Assembly (NCBI RefSeq): GCF_004348545.1
Contig: NZ_SMKL01000035.1
Span: forward strand, 1 to 63,241
Source of the DNA: Jiangella ureilytica
GTDB lineage: Bacteria; Actinomycetota; Actinomycetes; Jiangellales; Jiangellaceae
Length of the DNA stretch: 63,241 bases
Reading direction: 5' to 3'
The notes under the pieces were generated by a model. That model did no database searches, was not told where the DNA came from, and worked only from the letters and a program-made list of their open reading frames with translations. Numbering within the stretch: position 1 is the stretch's first letter; the number at the start of each line of letters is the position of its first letter. Made by a program: the position numbers and the translations under genes. Below are positions 44,007 through 51,529 of the stretch, one piece after another.

Positions 44007-44816
44007 GTGCTCCGACTCAGCTCGATCGAGACCTCCAGGGGCAACGCCCTCAGCGTCGCGACGGTCTCGCCGACGGGGCTCGCCGGCAACCGCTCGGCGG
44101 TCCTCCTCGTCCACCCCATCAACATGCGCAAGGAGTGCTGGCTCGGCCTGCTCCCGGCGCTCGCAGCGGAGCGCACCTGTGTACTGGTGGACCTCGCCGG
44201 TCATGGCGAGTCCACTGACGACGACTTCTCCATCGAGGCATGGGTCGCCGACTGCGTGGACCTCGTCGAGCAGCTCGGCCTGTCGGACCTGCACGTGGTG
44301 GGCGGCTCGCTGGGCGGTGCCATCGCCATCGGGCTCGCGGCCGCCCTGCCGGACCGGATCCGCTCCATCACCGGGCTGGGTAGCGCCGTGGCCGGCGACG
44401 CCGCCGAGCGGGGGAACTCACCGGCCCCGGCCGACGCGGACGCCGTGGACGCCCTGTTCGCCGGGCTGGCGCGGGAGGCGGTGGCGCCCGGGCGGCCGGC
44501 GGACGTCGTAGGCACCGTGCGGCTGCTCACGAACCGGCACGGCGCCGACGTCGTGACCCGGGTGCTGCGCGCGGCGTACACCGCCGACGCGACGGGCTGG
44601 ATGCCCGCCGTGCGATGCCCGGCCCTCTGGGCGACGGGAGAGCATGACGTCACCTGCTCGCTGGCACAGAGCGAGCGGATCGCCGAGCGCCTCTCCGGGA
44701 GGCATGTGGCCCTGCCCGGGGTGGGGCACCTGCCGATGATCGAGGACCCGGGCCTCGTGCTCGAGCACCTCCTCCCACACCTCCACGCCGCAGACGCACG
44801 ACCCGCATCCGCATAG
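44007..44816 (+). CDS. Alpha/beta-fold hydrolase
   Basis: A 269-aa hydrolase. Nucleophile elbow VVGGSLGGA (S101), oxyanion region LLVHPINMRKECW, a catalytic aspartate in TGEHDV (D214), histidine in GVGHLPM (H241). The GTG at 44007 is eight bases after AAGGAG; a GTG at 43998 is too close to that site. It is the last TGTAATC-regulated gene. It probably cleaves an ester or lactone in the pathway; substrate unknown. Confidence 0.87.
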   Translation: MLRLSSIETSRGNALSVATVSPTGLAGNRSAVLLVHPINMRKECWLGLLPALAAERTCVLVDLAGHGESTDDDFSIEAWVADCVDLVEQLGLSDLHVVGGSLGGAIAIGLAAALPDRIRSITGLGSAVAGDAAERGNSPAPADADAVDALFAGLAREAVAPGRPADVVGTVRLLTNRHGADVVTRVLRAAYTADATGWMPAVRCPALWATGEHDVTCSLAQSERIAERLSGRHVALPGVGHLPMIEDPGLVLEHLLPHLHAADARPASA

Positions 44817-44977
44817 GGCTCGCTCCCTCTCACACCGTGCGCTCGACGCTTCCGTGCGCGTTGTGCGGGATCGGCCTTCGTGGCGTGCGCCTTTCGAAGG
44901 GCGGTCGTCAGCCGCCAGCCGAGGCTGGTCGACGGGCCGCACGCGGAAGCGTCCGCAAACTCCGGGGCGTTCAGTTC

Positions 44978-46156
44978 TCACGACGACGCCGGACGGAAGA
45001 CGGTGCGCAGGCACCCGTCGTCCTTCTTCTTGAACAGATCGTAACCGCGCTGGCCCTCGTCCAAGGGAAGGACGTGCGTGGCCAGATAATCGGTGTGCAC
45101 GTCGCCCAAGGCGATGCGATCGAGCAACATCGGAATGTATCGCTGCCCATGCTGCTGGGCCCCACGTACCGTCAGGCCCTTGTTCATCAGGGCGCCGAGC
45201 GGAAACTTGTCGACCCACCCCGTGAACACACCGAGCACGAACACCGAACCTCCCTTGCGGCAGGCCTGGATGGCTTCGCGAACGGCGATCGGGCGGTCGG
45301 TCTCGAGCTTCAGCTTGCTCTTCACCTGGTCGTAGACGTACTGGGGGCCGGAGCTGTGCGCCTCGCACCCGACCGCTTCGATGCACACGTCCGGGCCGCG
45401 TCCCGCGCTCATCTCCCGCAGTTCGGCGCCCACATCGGTCTGGCTGTAGTCCAGCGTCTCCACGCCGAATGCGTCGCGGGCGGCCTTCATGCGGTAATCG
45501 AACCTGTCGATCACGACGACTCGCTCCGCACCGAGCAATTGCGCGGCACGCGCCGCCATCTGACCGACCGCACCGGCGCCCCAGACCGCCACGACATCGC
45601 CGGGTTGCACCCCACCGAGGTCGGCTCCCATCCAGCCGGTGGGCACCGAGTCCGATGCGAACAAGGCGCTCATGTCACTGACCGGTTCCGGAATCCGGAA
45701 CGCCGTGGTGTCGGCGAAGGGCACTCGGATGTACTCGGCGTGGCTGCCCTTGAAGCCACCCATCGCGTGCGAGTAGCCGAAGATGCCCCCCGGGCTCGCG
45801 CCCCACAGCAGGTCGGTGTGCCCCGGGTTGGTGTTGCTGTTGTCGCACAACGACCACTGGTCGTGCTTGCAGTACCAACAGGAACCACAGCCGATGAACG
45901 AAGCGACGACCACCCGGTCACCGGGCTTGTGCTTCGTCACCGCGCGCCCGACGTCCACGACCTCGCCGCAGAACTCGTGGCCGATGACGTCCCCGGCCTC
46001 CATGAACGGAATGTGCCCGGTCAGCAGGTGCAGGTCCGAACCACAAGCAGTGCTCAGGCTGACCTTGACGATCACGTCGTGAGCATTCTGGATCGTCGGG
46101 TCCGGCACGTGCTCGACGGCGACCTCGTTGATTCCCTCCCAGCACAACGCCTTCAC
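44978..46156 (-). CDS. Zinc-dependent alcohol dehydrogenase
   Basis: A 392-aa MDR-family dehydrogenase. Catalytic zinc site: TACGSDLHL, GHEFCGEV; structural zinc: CGSCWYCKHDQWSLC; Rossmann motif WGAGAVGQMAARAA. The CxxC..C pattern and the overall 392-residue length are as in glutathione-independent formaldehyde dehydrogenase-like proteins, where long insertions occur after VAVWGAG. GTG at 46156 overlaps the stop of the small upstream gene. Substrate unknown. Confidence 0.9.
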   Translation of the reverse strand: MKALCWEGINEVAVEHVPDPTIQNAHDVIVKVSLSTACGSDLHLLTGHIPFMEAGDVIGHEFCGEVVDVGRAVTKHKPGDRVVVASFIGCGSCWYCKHDQWSLCDNSNTNPGHTDLLWGASPGGIFGYSHAMGGFKGSHAEYIRVPFADTTAFRIPEPVSDMSALFASDSVPTGWMGADLGGVQPGDVVAVWGAGAVGQMAARAAQLLGAERVVVIDRFDYRMKAARDAFGVETLDYSQTDVGAELREMSAGRGPDVCIEAVGCEAHSSGPQYVYDQVKSKLKLETDRPIAVREAIQACRKGGSVFVLGVFTGWVDKFPLGALMNKGLTVRGAQQHGQRYIPMLLDRIALGDVHTDYLATHVLPLDEGQRGYDLFKKKDDGCLRTVFRPASS

Positions 46157-46587
46157 AGCCGCCCCACCCCCTTCGCCTTCCGATTCGCCATGGCCAGCAA
46201 CTTCCCGGCCGGCCCCGGATGCGCCGATGGGTGCGCGTCAGCCTGCACGACCTCGCCCGTCTCGATGATCGACTTCGCCTCCCGAAGCGCGACGCGCAGA
46301 GAGCGCAGGTCCTCCCCGCTGGGCGACGGGGCGCGCGGGCGGGCGTAGAGTTCCGTGCCTCGATCGGCGGGGGCCGACGTCACCCGTGTCTCCACGTGGT
46401 CACCGAGACGGGCCAACGGCTCAGGTAGCCGGCCCTCGGCACCGACCTCGTCCACCGGCTTGCACACCGTCACCGCCAGCCAGCGACCGTTCGCGCGGCG
46501 GTCCCGCTGCTTGGCCCTGCGATCGGCCGCGGCTTTGATCCCGAGGCCGACGCCGGCGAGGACGGCCGCCGTCATCATCACTCTCAT
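46153..46587 (-). CDS. Small membrane-anchored SRPBCC-like protein
   Basis: A 144-aa protein from the ATG at 46587 (GGAGGAGA upstream). Residues 1-22 form one hydrophobic segment (MMTAAVLAGVGLGIKAA); then charged residues and an SRPBCC-like stretch GRLPEPLARLGDHVETRVTSAP. Only part of a full SRPBCC domain is present. Coupled to the alcohol dehydrogenase gene by GTGA. Function unknown. Confidence 0.65.
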   Translation of the reverse strand: MRVMMTAAVLAGVGLGIKAAADRRAKQRDRRANGRWLAVTVCKPVDEVGAEGRLPEPLARLGDHVETRVTSAPADRGTELYARPRAPSPSGEDLRSLRVALREAKSIIETGEVVQADAHPSAHPGPAGKLLAMANRKAKGVGRL

Positions 46588-46688
46588 CTCGTCTCCTCCC
46601 GCACCTGCCGAGACGCGCCCCGTACCCGTACCGTTCGCGAACACTCCCGCGGCCGGACGCGTATCCGGATGGTCCTGATGCCGCGCGG

Positions 46689-46808
46689 TCACCTGGTCGT
46701 CATGCGGCTGATCGTCGTGCGAGCACCCGAGTTCGAGCAGCCGACGGCGAGGCCGGCCTGCCCGCCGCCGACCACGAGGACGTCGGCGTCGCGCGGCTGG
46801 ACCGTCAT
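46689..46808 (-). pseudogene. N-terminal stub of a FAD-dependent oxidoreductase
   Basis: The frame starting at 46808 reads MTVQPRDADVLVVGGGQAGLAVG, a FAD Rossmann motif GGGQAGLA, then diverges and stops after 39 residues. It lies just past the arsC stop and is probably a remnant of a flavin monooxygenase from the arsenic cluster. Confidence 0.6.
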
Positions 46809-46824
46809 CTCGCGCCCGACGGGA

Positions 46825-47235
46825 TCAGCCGGCGCTCTCCTTCAGCGAGGCGATGAGCGCCTCGACGCGGCCGCGGATGTCGTCGCGGATGGGGCGGACG
46901 GCCTCGATGCCCTGGCCTGCCGGGTCGTCGAGCTCCCAGTCCTCGTAGCGCTTGCCGGGGTAGAACGGGCAGGCGTCGCCGCAGCCCATGGTGATGACGA
47001 CGTCGGAGGCCTGGACCGCATCGTCGGTGAGGATCTTGGGCTGTTCGGCCGTGATGTCGATGCCGACCTCGGCCATGGCCGCCACGGCGACCGGGTTGAT
47101 CTGGTCGGCGGGCGCGGACCCGGCCGAGCGGACCTCGATGTCGCCACCGCCGAGGTGGCTGAGGAATCCTGCTGCCATCTGAGAGCGGCCGGCGTTGTGG
47201 ACGCAGACGAACAGCACGCTGGGCTTGTCGGTCAC
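46825..47235 (-). CDS. arsC: Arsenate reductase (low-molecular-weight phosphatase type)
   Basis: A 136-aa enzyme reducing arsenate to arsenite. The CX5R active loop is CVHNAGR in LFVCVHNAGRSQMAAGFL; the other catalytic elements are in ITMGCGDACPFYPGKRYEDW, with the second cysteine pair. The C-terminus VRPIRDDIRGRVEAL is usual. The GTG start at 47235 reads VTDKPSVLFVC. Upstream and out of frame is a broken second arsC copy. Confidence 0.93.
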   Translation of the reverse strand: MTDKPSVLFVCVHNAGRSQMAAGFLSHLGGGDIEVRSAGSAPADQINPVAVAAMAEVGIDITAEQPKILTDDAVQASDVVITMGCGDACPFYPGKRYEDWELDDPAGQGIEAVRPIRDDIRGRVEALIASLKESAG

Positions 47236-47593
47236 CTGGGCTCCGTGTCGATGAGGTCGGCGAGCAGCGCGTGGACTCGTCAGCGCCGTCGGGGTCGGCG
47301 ACGTCCCGGTCCTCGTGGCGCTTGCCGGGATGGACCGGGCAGGCGTCGCCACAGCCCATCGTAATGACGACGTCGGCGGCCCTGACGACGTCGTCCGTCG
47401 GCACGGCCTTCACGGTGGCGCCGCCGGCCCGGGCGACAAAGGTGAGCCGCTCCCACGCGGAGTGCTCGATCAGCGACGGGACGTGCCGCTTCACGGCCGA
47501 CGTGCGCAGCAGCGCGACGTAGGACTCGGCGACGAGGCGGTGCACCGTCTCCGCGGTGACGATGCCGGTGCCGGCTGCTCGGTGAGCAGGCAT
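47236..47593 (-). pseudogene. arsC: Decayed arsC with helical N-terminal domain
   Basis: Reads as TAETVHRLVAESYVALLRTSAVKRHVPSLIEHSAWERL, the three-helix domain often fused to actinobacterial ArsC. It then jumps directly to VITMGCGDACPVHPGKRHEDRDVADPD and, after a frameshift, HALLADLIDTEPR. The segment with the CX5R active loop is deleted. It is therefore inactive, and the adjacent arsC is likely the working copy. Confidence 0.8.
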
Positions 47594-47596
47594 GCC

Positions 47597-48823
47597 TCAG
47601 CCCGCGCGCTGAGGTCTCGTCCCCGTGCCGAGCGCGATGAGGGCGGCGGCACCGGCGATCGCGGTGAGAACGGTGAACATGGTCGGGTAGGAGCCGACGG
47701 CGGAGGCGATGGCGCTGCCGGCCCAGGGGGCGATGGCCATGGCGATGGTGGTGGGGGCGTTGAGGATGCCGTAGAGGGTGCCGAAGCCGGTGGTGCCCCA
47801 GCGGTCGCTGACGGCGGTGGACTGCAGCAGGGTGAAGGCGCCGCGGGCGATGCCGAGGACGATGCTCGCGGCCACGAGAGCGGCGGCCGGTCCGGGCAGC
47901 AGCCCGACGGCGGCGATGGTCGTGGCGCCGCCGGCGAGGATGGCGACGGATCGGAAGCGCGGGGTGGTGCGGCGCGACAGCGGGGCATAGCCGATGCGGC
48001 CGAGCAGTTGCCCGGCGCCGGAGAGGCCGAGCGCCCAGGCGGCGAGCGTCATGGACAGGCCGCGGTCGGTGAGCAGCGGGATGAGGTGGATGGTCGCGGC
48101 GAACATCGCGAACACGGTTAGTGCCGAGGCGATGGTGAGGCAGACGAAGGTGCGGCTGGTCGCGACCGCGCGGACGTGCCCGTGACGCATGCGCGGGTGG
48201 GCCGCGTGGTCGTGTGCGGGCCAGGGCGCGGCGAGGCCGAACGCGTGGCCGGGGACGGTGGTGACCGCCAGGAGGACGGCGAGCACGACGTAGGTCTGCC
48301 GCCAGCCGAACTGGTCGAGGAGAGCGGCGGTGACCGGGGCGAAGATGGTGCTGGACAGGCCGGCCACGAGGGTCAGGACGGTCAGCGCCTGGGTGCGGCG
48401 CGGGCCGTACCAGCGAGTGAGCGCGGTGAATGCGGCCGCGTACAAGGTGGCGGCCTGGGCGAGCCCGGCGACCACCCAGGCGGCGGCGAACCAGCCGATG
48501 TCCGGTGCGGCGGCGATGCCGAGGGTCGCGGCGACGCCGACCACCGAGCCGATGGTCATGATGAGCCGCGGGCCGCGACGGTCGATGGCGTGGCCGGCCG
48601 GGATGCCGACGACGGCCGCGACCACGAGCGCGAGCGAGAAGGCCGCCGTCGTCGACGGGTCGGACCAGCCGGTGTCCGCGGTGATGGCCGGCAGCGCGAC
48701 CGGGAACGAGTAGTAGAGAACGCCCCAGCCGACGATCTGGGTGAGGCACAGTGCGGCCAGCGCGCGCCGAGGATCGGCCGGCCGTCCGGTCCGGCGGTCC
48801 TCGGCGCGGCGGGTTCGGCTCAC
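47597..48823 (-). CDS. MFS permease of the arsenic cluster
   Basis: A 408-aa, 12-segment transporter. GWGVLYYSFPVALPAI opens the first helix; the loop GHAIDRRGPRLIM is the MFS A-motif. LIPLLTDRGLSMTLAAWALGLSGAGQLLGRIGY is the central part, copied in broken form at 8735-9465. The GTG at 48823 overlaps the monooxygenase stop (GTGA). Its position with arsC, arsR and a flavin monooxygenase suggests efflux of arsenic or an organoarsenical, which is inference. The in-frame stretch up to 49225 reads as non-coding. Confidence 0.9.
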   Translation of the reverse strand: MSRTRRAEDRRTGRPADPRRALAALCLTQIVGWGVLYYSFPVALPAITADTGWSDPSTTAAFSLALVVAAVVGIPAGHAIDRRGPRLIMTIGSVVGVAATLGIAAAPDIGWFAAAWVVAGLAQAATLYAAAFTALTRWYGPRRTQALTVLTLVAGLSSTIFAPVTAALLDQFGWRQTYVVLAVLLAVTTVPGHAFGLAAPWPAHDHAAHPRMRHGHVRAVATSRTFVCLTIASALTVFAMFAATIHLIPLLTDRGLSMTLAAWALGLSGAGQLLGRIGYAPLSRRTTPRFRSVAILAGGATTIAAVGLLPGPAAALVAASIVLGIARGAFTLLQSTAVSDRWGTTGFGTLYGILNAPTTIAMAIAPWAGSAIASAVGSYPTMFTVLTAIAGAAALIALGTGTRPQRAG

Positions 48824-49899
48824 AGGCCGATGATGGCGGGCGCCTGCTGGACGTGAGCGGCGAGCGGTCCGACGACGTAGTCGGCGTCGCGGCTGACGCC
48901 CCGGATGGTGTTGGAGGAGAACGAGCGCTGGAACTCCAGGCCCAGATACACCAGGCCGGGGTGCGTGGTGGAGATCCCGTCGACGTGCAGCGGCAGGCCG
49001 TTCTCGTCCAAGGCGCCGAGCGGGCGCAGATAGTCGACGCTGGGCCGGTACCCGGTGGCGAAGACGACGGCGTCGACGTGCTCGCGGTCGCCGGCGGCCC
49101 AGACGACACTGTCGCCGTCGAAGGCGGTGAACATGGGTCGCCGTTCGACCTGGCCGGCCTCGATGGCGTCGCGGTAGTGGCCGGTGTCGAGCACGTGGGG
49201 CGTGCGGACGATGTGGCGCAGCCACGCCGCGGGCAGGTGGTCGAAGCCGGTGACCTCGAGCCAGTGGTGCAGGTCGCGGCCGCGGATCACCTGGGGGAGG
49301 AAGTGCACCGGCGCGAGCGTGGCCAGCGTCAGGTCGGCGACGGCGGCGAGCTCGTAGGCGATCTGCACGCCCGAGTTGCCGCCGCCGACGACGATGACGC
49401 GCGTGCCGGCGTACGGGGCGGGGCTGCGGTAGCCGGCGACGTGCAGCATGTCGCCGGTGAACGACTCCTGGCCGGGCAGGTTCGGGACGATCGGGCTGCC
49501 GAACGAGCCGGAAGCCGCGACCACGCCCGCCGCCGGCAGCGCGTCGCCGTCGGCGGTGTGCACGACGAACCCGGTGCCGTCGGCCTCCACCGCGGTCACC
49601 CGGGTGCGGGTGCGGAGGTCGACACCCAGGTGCCGGGCGTAGCGGTCGAGGTAGTCGGCGACCTCGTCGCGGGTGGGGTACCGGTCGGGGTCGCCGTCCA
49701 TCGGGAACCCCGGCATGGCGCTGTAGCGAGCGGGCGAGAAGACCCGCAGGCTGTCGTAGTAGTGCGGCCAGGAGCCGGCCGGCCGGTCTCCGGCCTCGAG
49801 GACGACGGGGTGCAGGCCGGCGTCGCGGACGGCGCGGGCGGCGGCGAGGCCGGACTGGCCGGCGCCGACGACGATCACAGGGGGTGCGGTAGCGGTCAT
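48820..49899 (-). CDS. Flavin-containing monooxygenase of the arsenic cluster
   Basis: A 359-aa FAD/NAD(P)-binding enzyme. FAD motif PPVIVVGAGQSGLAAARAV, a flavin-binding EAGDRPAGSW, NADPH motif VIVVGGGNSGVQIA and ATGYRPSVDYL. Related genes in actinobacterial ars clusters oxidise arsenicals or thiol-linked substrates (ArsO-type), which is the likely role. ATG at 49899; an ATG 12 bases upstream at 49911 lies in the operator. Divergent from the ArsR gene. Confidence 0.88.
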   Translation of the reverse strand: MTATAPPVIVVGAGQSGLAAARAVRDAGLHPVVLEAGDRPAGSWPHYYDSLRVFSPARYSAMPGFPMDGDPDRYPTRDEVADYLDRYARHLGVDLRTRTRVTAVEADGTGFVVHTADGDALPAAGVVAASGSFGSPIVPNLPGQESFTGDMLHVAGYRSPAPYAGTRVIVVGGGNSGVQIAYELAAVADLTLATLAPVHFLPQVIRGRDLHHWLEVTGFDHLPAAWLRHIVRTPHVLDTGHYRDAIEAGQVERRPMFTAFDGDSVVWAAGDREHVDAVVFATGYRPSVDYLRPLGALDENGLPLHVDGISTTHPGLVYLGLEFQRSFSSNTIRGVSRDADYVVGPLAAHVQQAPAIIGL

Positions 49900-49908
49900 G
49901 GCACTCAA

Positions 49909-49930
49909 CATATCGACGAATCGCGATATG
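49909..49930. promoter_or_regulatory. ArsR-type inverted repeat operator
   Basis: CATATCG (49909-49915) and CGATATG (49924-49930) are perfect arms eight bases apart. It is in the gap between the divergent monooxygenase and arsR genes and should control both. Confidence 0.65.
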
Positions 49931-49952
49931 TCAAAATGACGATACGTTGCGT

Positions 49953-50309
49953 ATGATCGGTGCCGTGAGTGAAGTCGTGACGGCGGGGGAGCGCAGGTCG
50001 TTGCCGCTGGTGACGGACGACCTGGTCGAGCTCAGCGACGCCACGCTCGACTTCCTCAAGGCCCTGGCCAGCCCGGCCCGGCAGAAGATCATGCTGCTGT
50101 TCGCCCGTGGCGCCGAGCTGTCGGTGGGGGAGGTCGCCGAGCTCGCCGACATCGGCCAGTCGACCGCGTCGGAGCAGCTCAAGCTCCTGCGTCGCGGCGG
50201 CATCGTCACCTCTCGCCGGGACGGCAAGACCGTCTATTACCGCGCCGACAAGGACGGCATGGCCCGCGCGCTCGACGATCTGCAGAACTACCTCGAGGTC
50301 TGCTGCTGA
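49953..50309 (+). CDS. arsR: ArsR-family regulator 1 with C-terminal Cys pair
   Basis: A 118-aa winged-helix regulator. LKALASPARQKIMLLFARGAELSVG and ADIGQSTASEQLKLLRRGGIV contain the recognition helix, then KTVYYRADK the wing. It ends LEVCC, so the last two residues are cysteines; they are a candidate metalloid site, different from the classic helix-3 CxC. It starts at the ATG at 49953; a TTG at 49947 and a GTG at 49965 are alternatives. Divergent from the monooxygenase. Confidence 0.88.
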   Translation: MIGAVSEVVTAGERRSLPLVTDDLVELSDATLDFLKALASPARQKIMLLFARGAELSVGEVAELADIGQSTASEQLKLLRRGGIVTSRRDGKTVYYRADKDGMARALDDLQNYLEVCC

Positions 50310-50528
50310 ACCCGTCGAGGACCTCGCGGTGATCGAGACGCGGCGCGGGTCCGAGGAGGTCCGCTTCTCCCGGAAGCCGTTGAGTCGCTGCACGAATCCG
50401 CACCGTCGATCGGCAGCGTTCGGCGAAGGAGCTGATCAGTTCGGGGCAATCGCTGCTCTGGTCCCGATTCGAGCGCCCGGGCACGCCGATTCCAGGTCAG
50501 CCTGTCGACGTTCAGCCGGCCTGGCGCC

Positions 50529-50894
50529 TCACTGGCCCAGCGTCAGGGCGTCGCGGATGGCGGCGAGGCGCTGGGGGATGACGCGGTAGTAGATCCAGGT
50601 GCCGCGCCGGTCGCCGGTGACCAGGCCGGCGTCGCGCAGCAGCTTCAGGTGGTGGCTGGTGGTGGCTGCCGTCTTGCCGATGCCGGCCGAGAAGTCGCAG
50701 GCGCAGACCTCGGCGGCGTTGAGCAGCATCGACAGGATCTTCACCCGTGCCGGATCGGCCAGCGCCTTGAACATGCCGGCCAGCAGGGAGGCGTCGTCGT
50801 CGCTCATGGCTGACGTCGGCGTGCAGCAGTCGTTCAGGACCGGCAGCGGCCGTGCGGTCGCGGGTGCCTCGGGGCCGATCGTCGCGGTGCTCAT
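50529..50894 (-). CDS. arsR: ArsR/CadC-type regulator 2
   Basis: A 121-aa ArsR-family protein. The N-terminal tail contains NDCCTPT and helix 3 carries EVCACDF, giving a C-x-C with extra N-terminal Cys pair, as in arsenic- and cadmium-responsive members. KTAATTSHHLKLLRDAGLV is the recognition helix and TWIYYRV the wing. Divergent from two small cysteine-rich peptide genes, across palindromic sites at 50931-50983. It is probably an arsenite or thiophilic-metal sensor. Confidence 0.9.
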   Translation of the reverse strand: MSTATIGPEAPATARPLPVLNDCCTPTSAMSDDDASLLAGMFKALADPARVKILSMLLNAAEVCACDFSAGIGKTAATTSHHLKLLRDAGLVTGDRRGTWIYYRVIPQRLAAIRDALTLGQ

Positions 50895-50930
50895 GGTTGC
50901 TCCAGCCTACCCGTCGGAGTCGTCTGTTTT

Positions 50931-50983
50931 GAAGATCTTCGGCACCTTGCTTTGAGATTCTTCGAATCAGTGTTTAGATAAAC
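50931..50983. promoter_or_regulatory. Three palindromes in the arsR2 / Cys-peptide promoter gap
   Basis: GAAGATCTTC (50931-50940) is a perfect palindrome. GATTC-TTC-GAATC (50956-50968) and GTTTA-GA-TAAAC (50972-50983) are perfect inverted arms. They lie between the divergent arsR2 and the 64-aa gene and are candidates for ArsR operators. Confidence 0.6.
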
Positions 50984-51033
50984 GTCGAAACAAGGTCTGG
51001 ATGTTCCAGCCGATGTGAGCTGGAGGAGGCGTC

Positions 51034-51228
51034 ATGTACCCGTACTTGCCCGAGACGATCGCGACCGAACGCCGGCGCGACCTCATCGCCGAAGCGGCCC
51101 GTCAGCGGCTCGTCGCCCTTGCGACCTGCTGCCGCCGCAGCGGCCTCGCCCGAGCCGCCGACCGGCTGCGCGAGGCATGGGCCGTGCTCACCACGAGCCG
51201 CGGCACCGCCTGCTGCACGACTGCCTGA
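51034..51228 (+). CDS. 64-aa peptide with two cysteine pairs
   Basis: Starts MYPYLPETIATERRRDL with GGAGGAGG upstream. It has a helical basic region and two CC pairs (ATCCRRSG and TACCTTA near the end). The paired cysteines beside an ArsR sensor suggest arsenite or metal binding, though nothing more can be said. No family recognised. Confidence 0.6.
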   Translation: MYPYLPETIATERRRDLIAEAARQRLVALATCCRRSGLARAADRLREAWAVLTTSRGTACCTTA

Positions 51229-51275
51229 GGCGCTCCGGCGCCCACCGATCACGAGTACGAGAGGAGGTGGCGACG

Positions 51276-51329
51276 ATGGACTGCTGCGATGACCAGACGA
51301 CCGACTGCTGCGACACCACCTGTTGCTGA
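51276..51329 (+). CDS. 17-aa peptide with six cysteines (metallothionein-like)
   Basis: Reads MDCCDDQTTDCCDTTCC followed by TGA. Six of 17 residues are cysteine, in three CC pairs separated by acidic residues and threonines. It has a strong site GAGGAGG seven bases before its ATG and lies 47 bp after the 64-aa peptide gene, in the same orientation. Ordinary gene callers would miss it. A small arsenic or metal chelator is the obvious hypothesis; existence of the peptide is not proven. Confidence 0.65.
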   Translation: MDCCDDQTTDCCDTTCC

Positions 51330-51529
51330 ACGCGCGGGTACGGCAGCTCCGGCATGGCGCCGGCGCTGCCCCCTCGGGTTGCCGCGGCTTGGATGGCGGC
51401 TGGCGGTGCGGGTTCTGGGCCGTCGTCGCGCTCCCGGCCGTCGCGTTCGACCGCCGCATGGGGGCGGACGTGGCCGGGCGCGTCCTGCCACGCCCGTGGT
51501 CTGCATGAGCCGCTCGGGCGCGGGTCGAT

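Noticed and set aside
44817-44977. Terminator between the alpha/beta hydrolase and alcohol dehydrogenase
   Set aside because: Short GC hairpins such as CCAGCC-GA-GGCTGG occur, but the loop of two bases is too small and no T-tract is present.
51323-51508. 61-aa plus-strand open frame after the Cys peptide
   Set aside because: No ribosome-binding site, no motif, and Arg/Gly/Ala-rich like other shadows.
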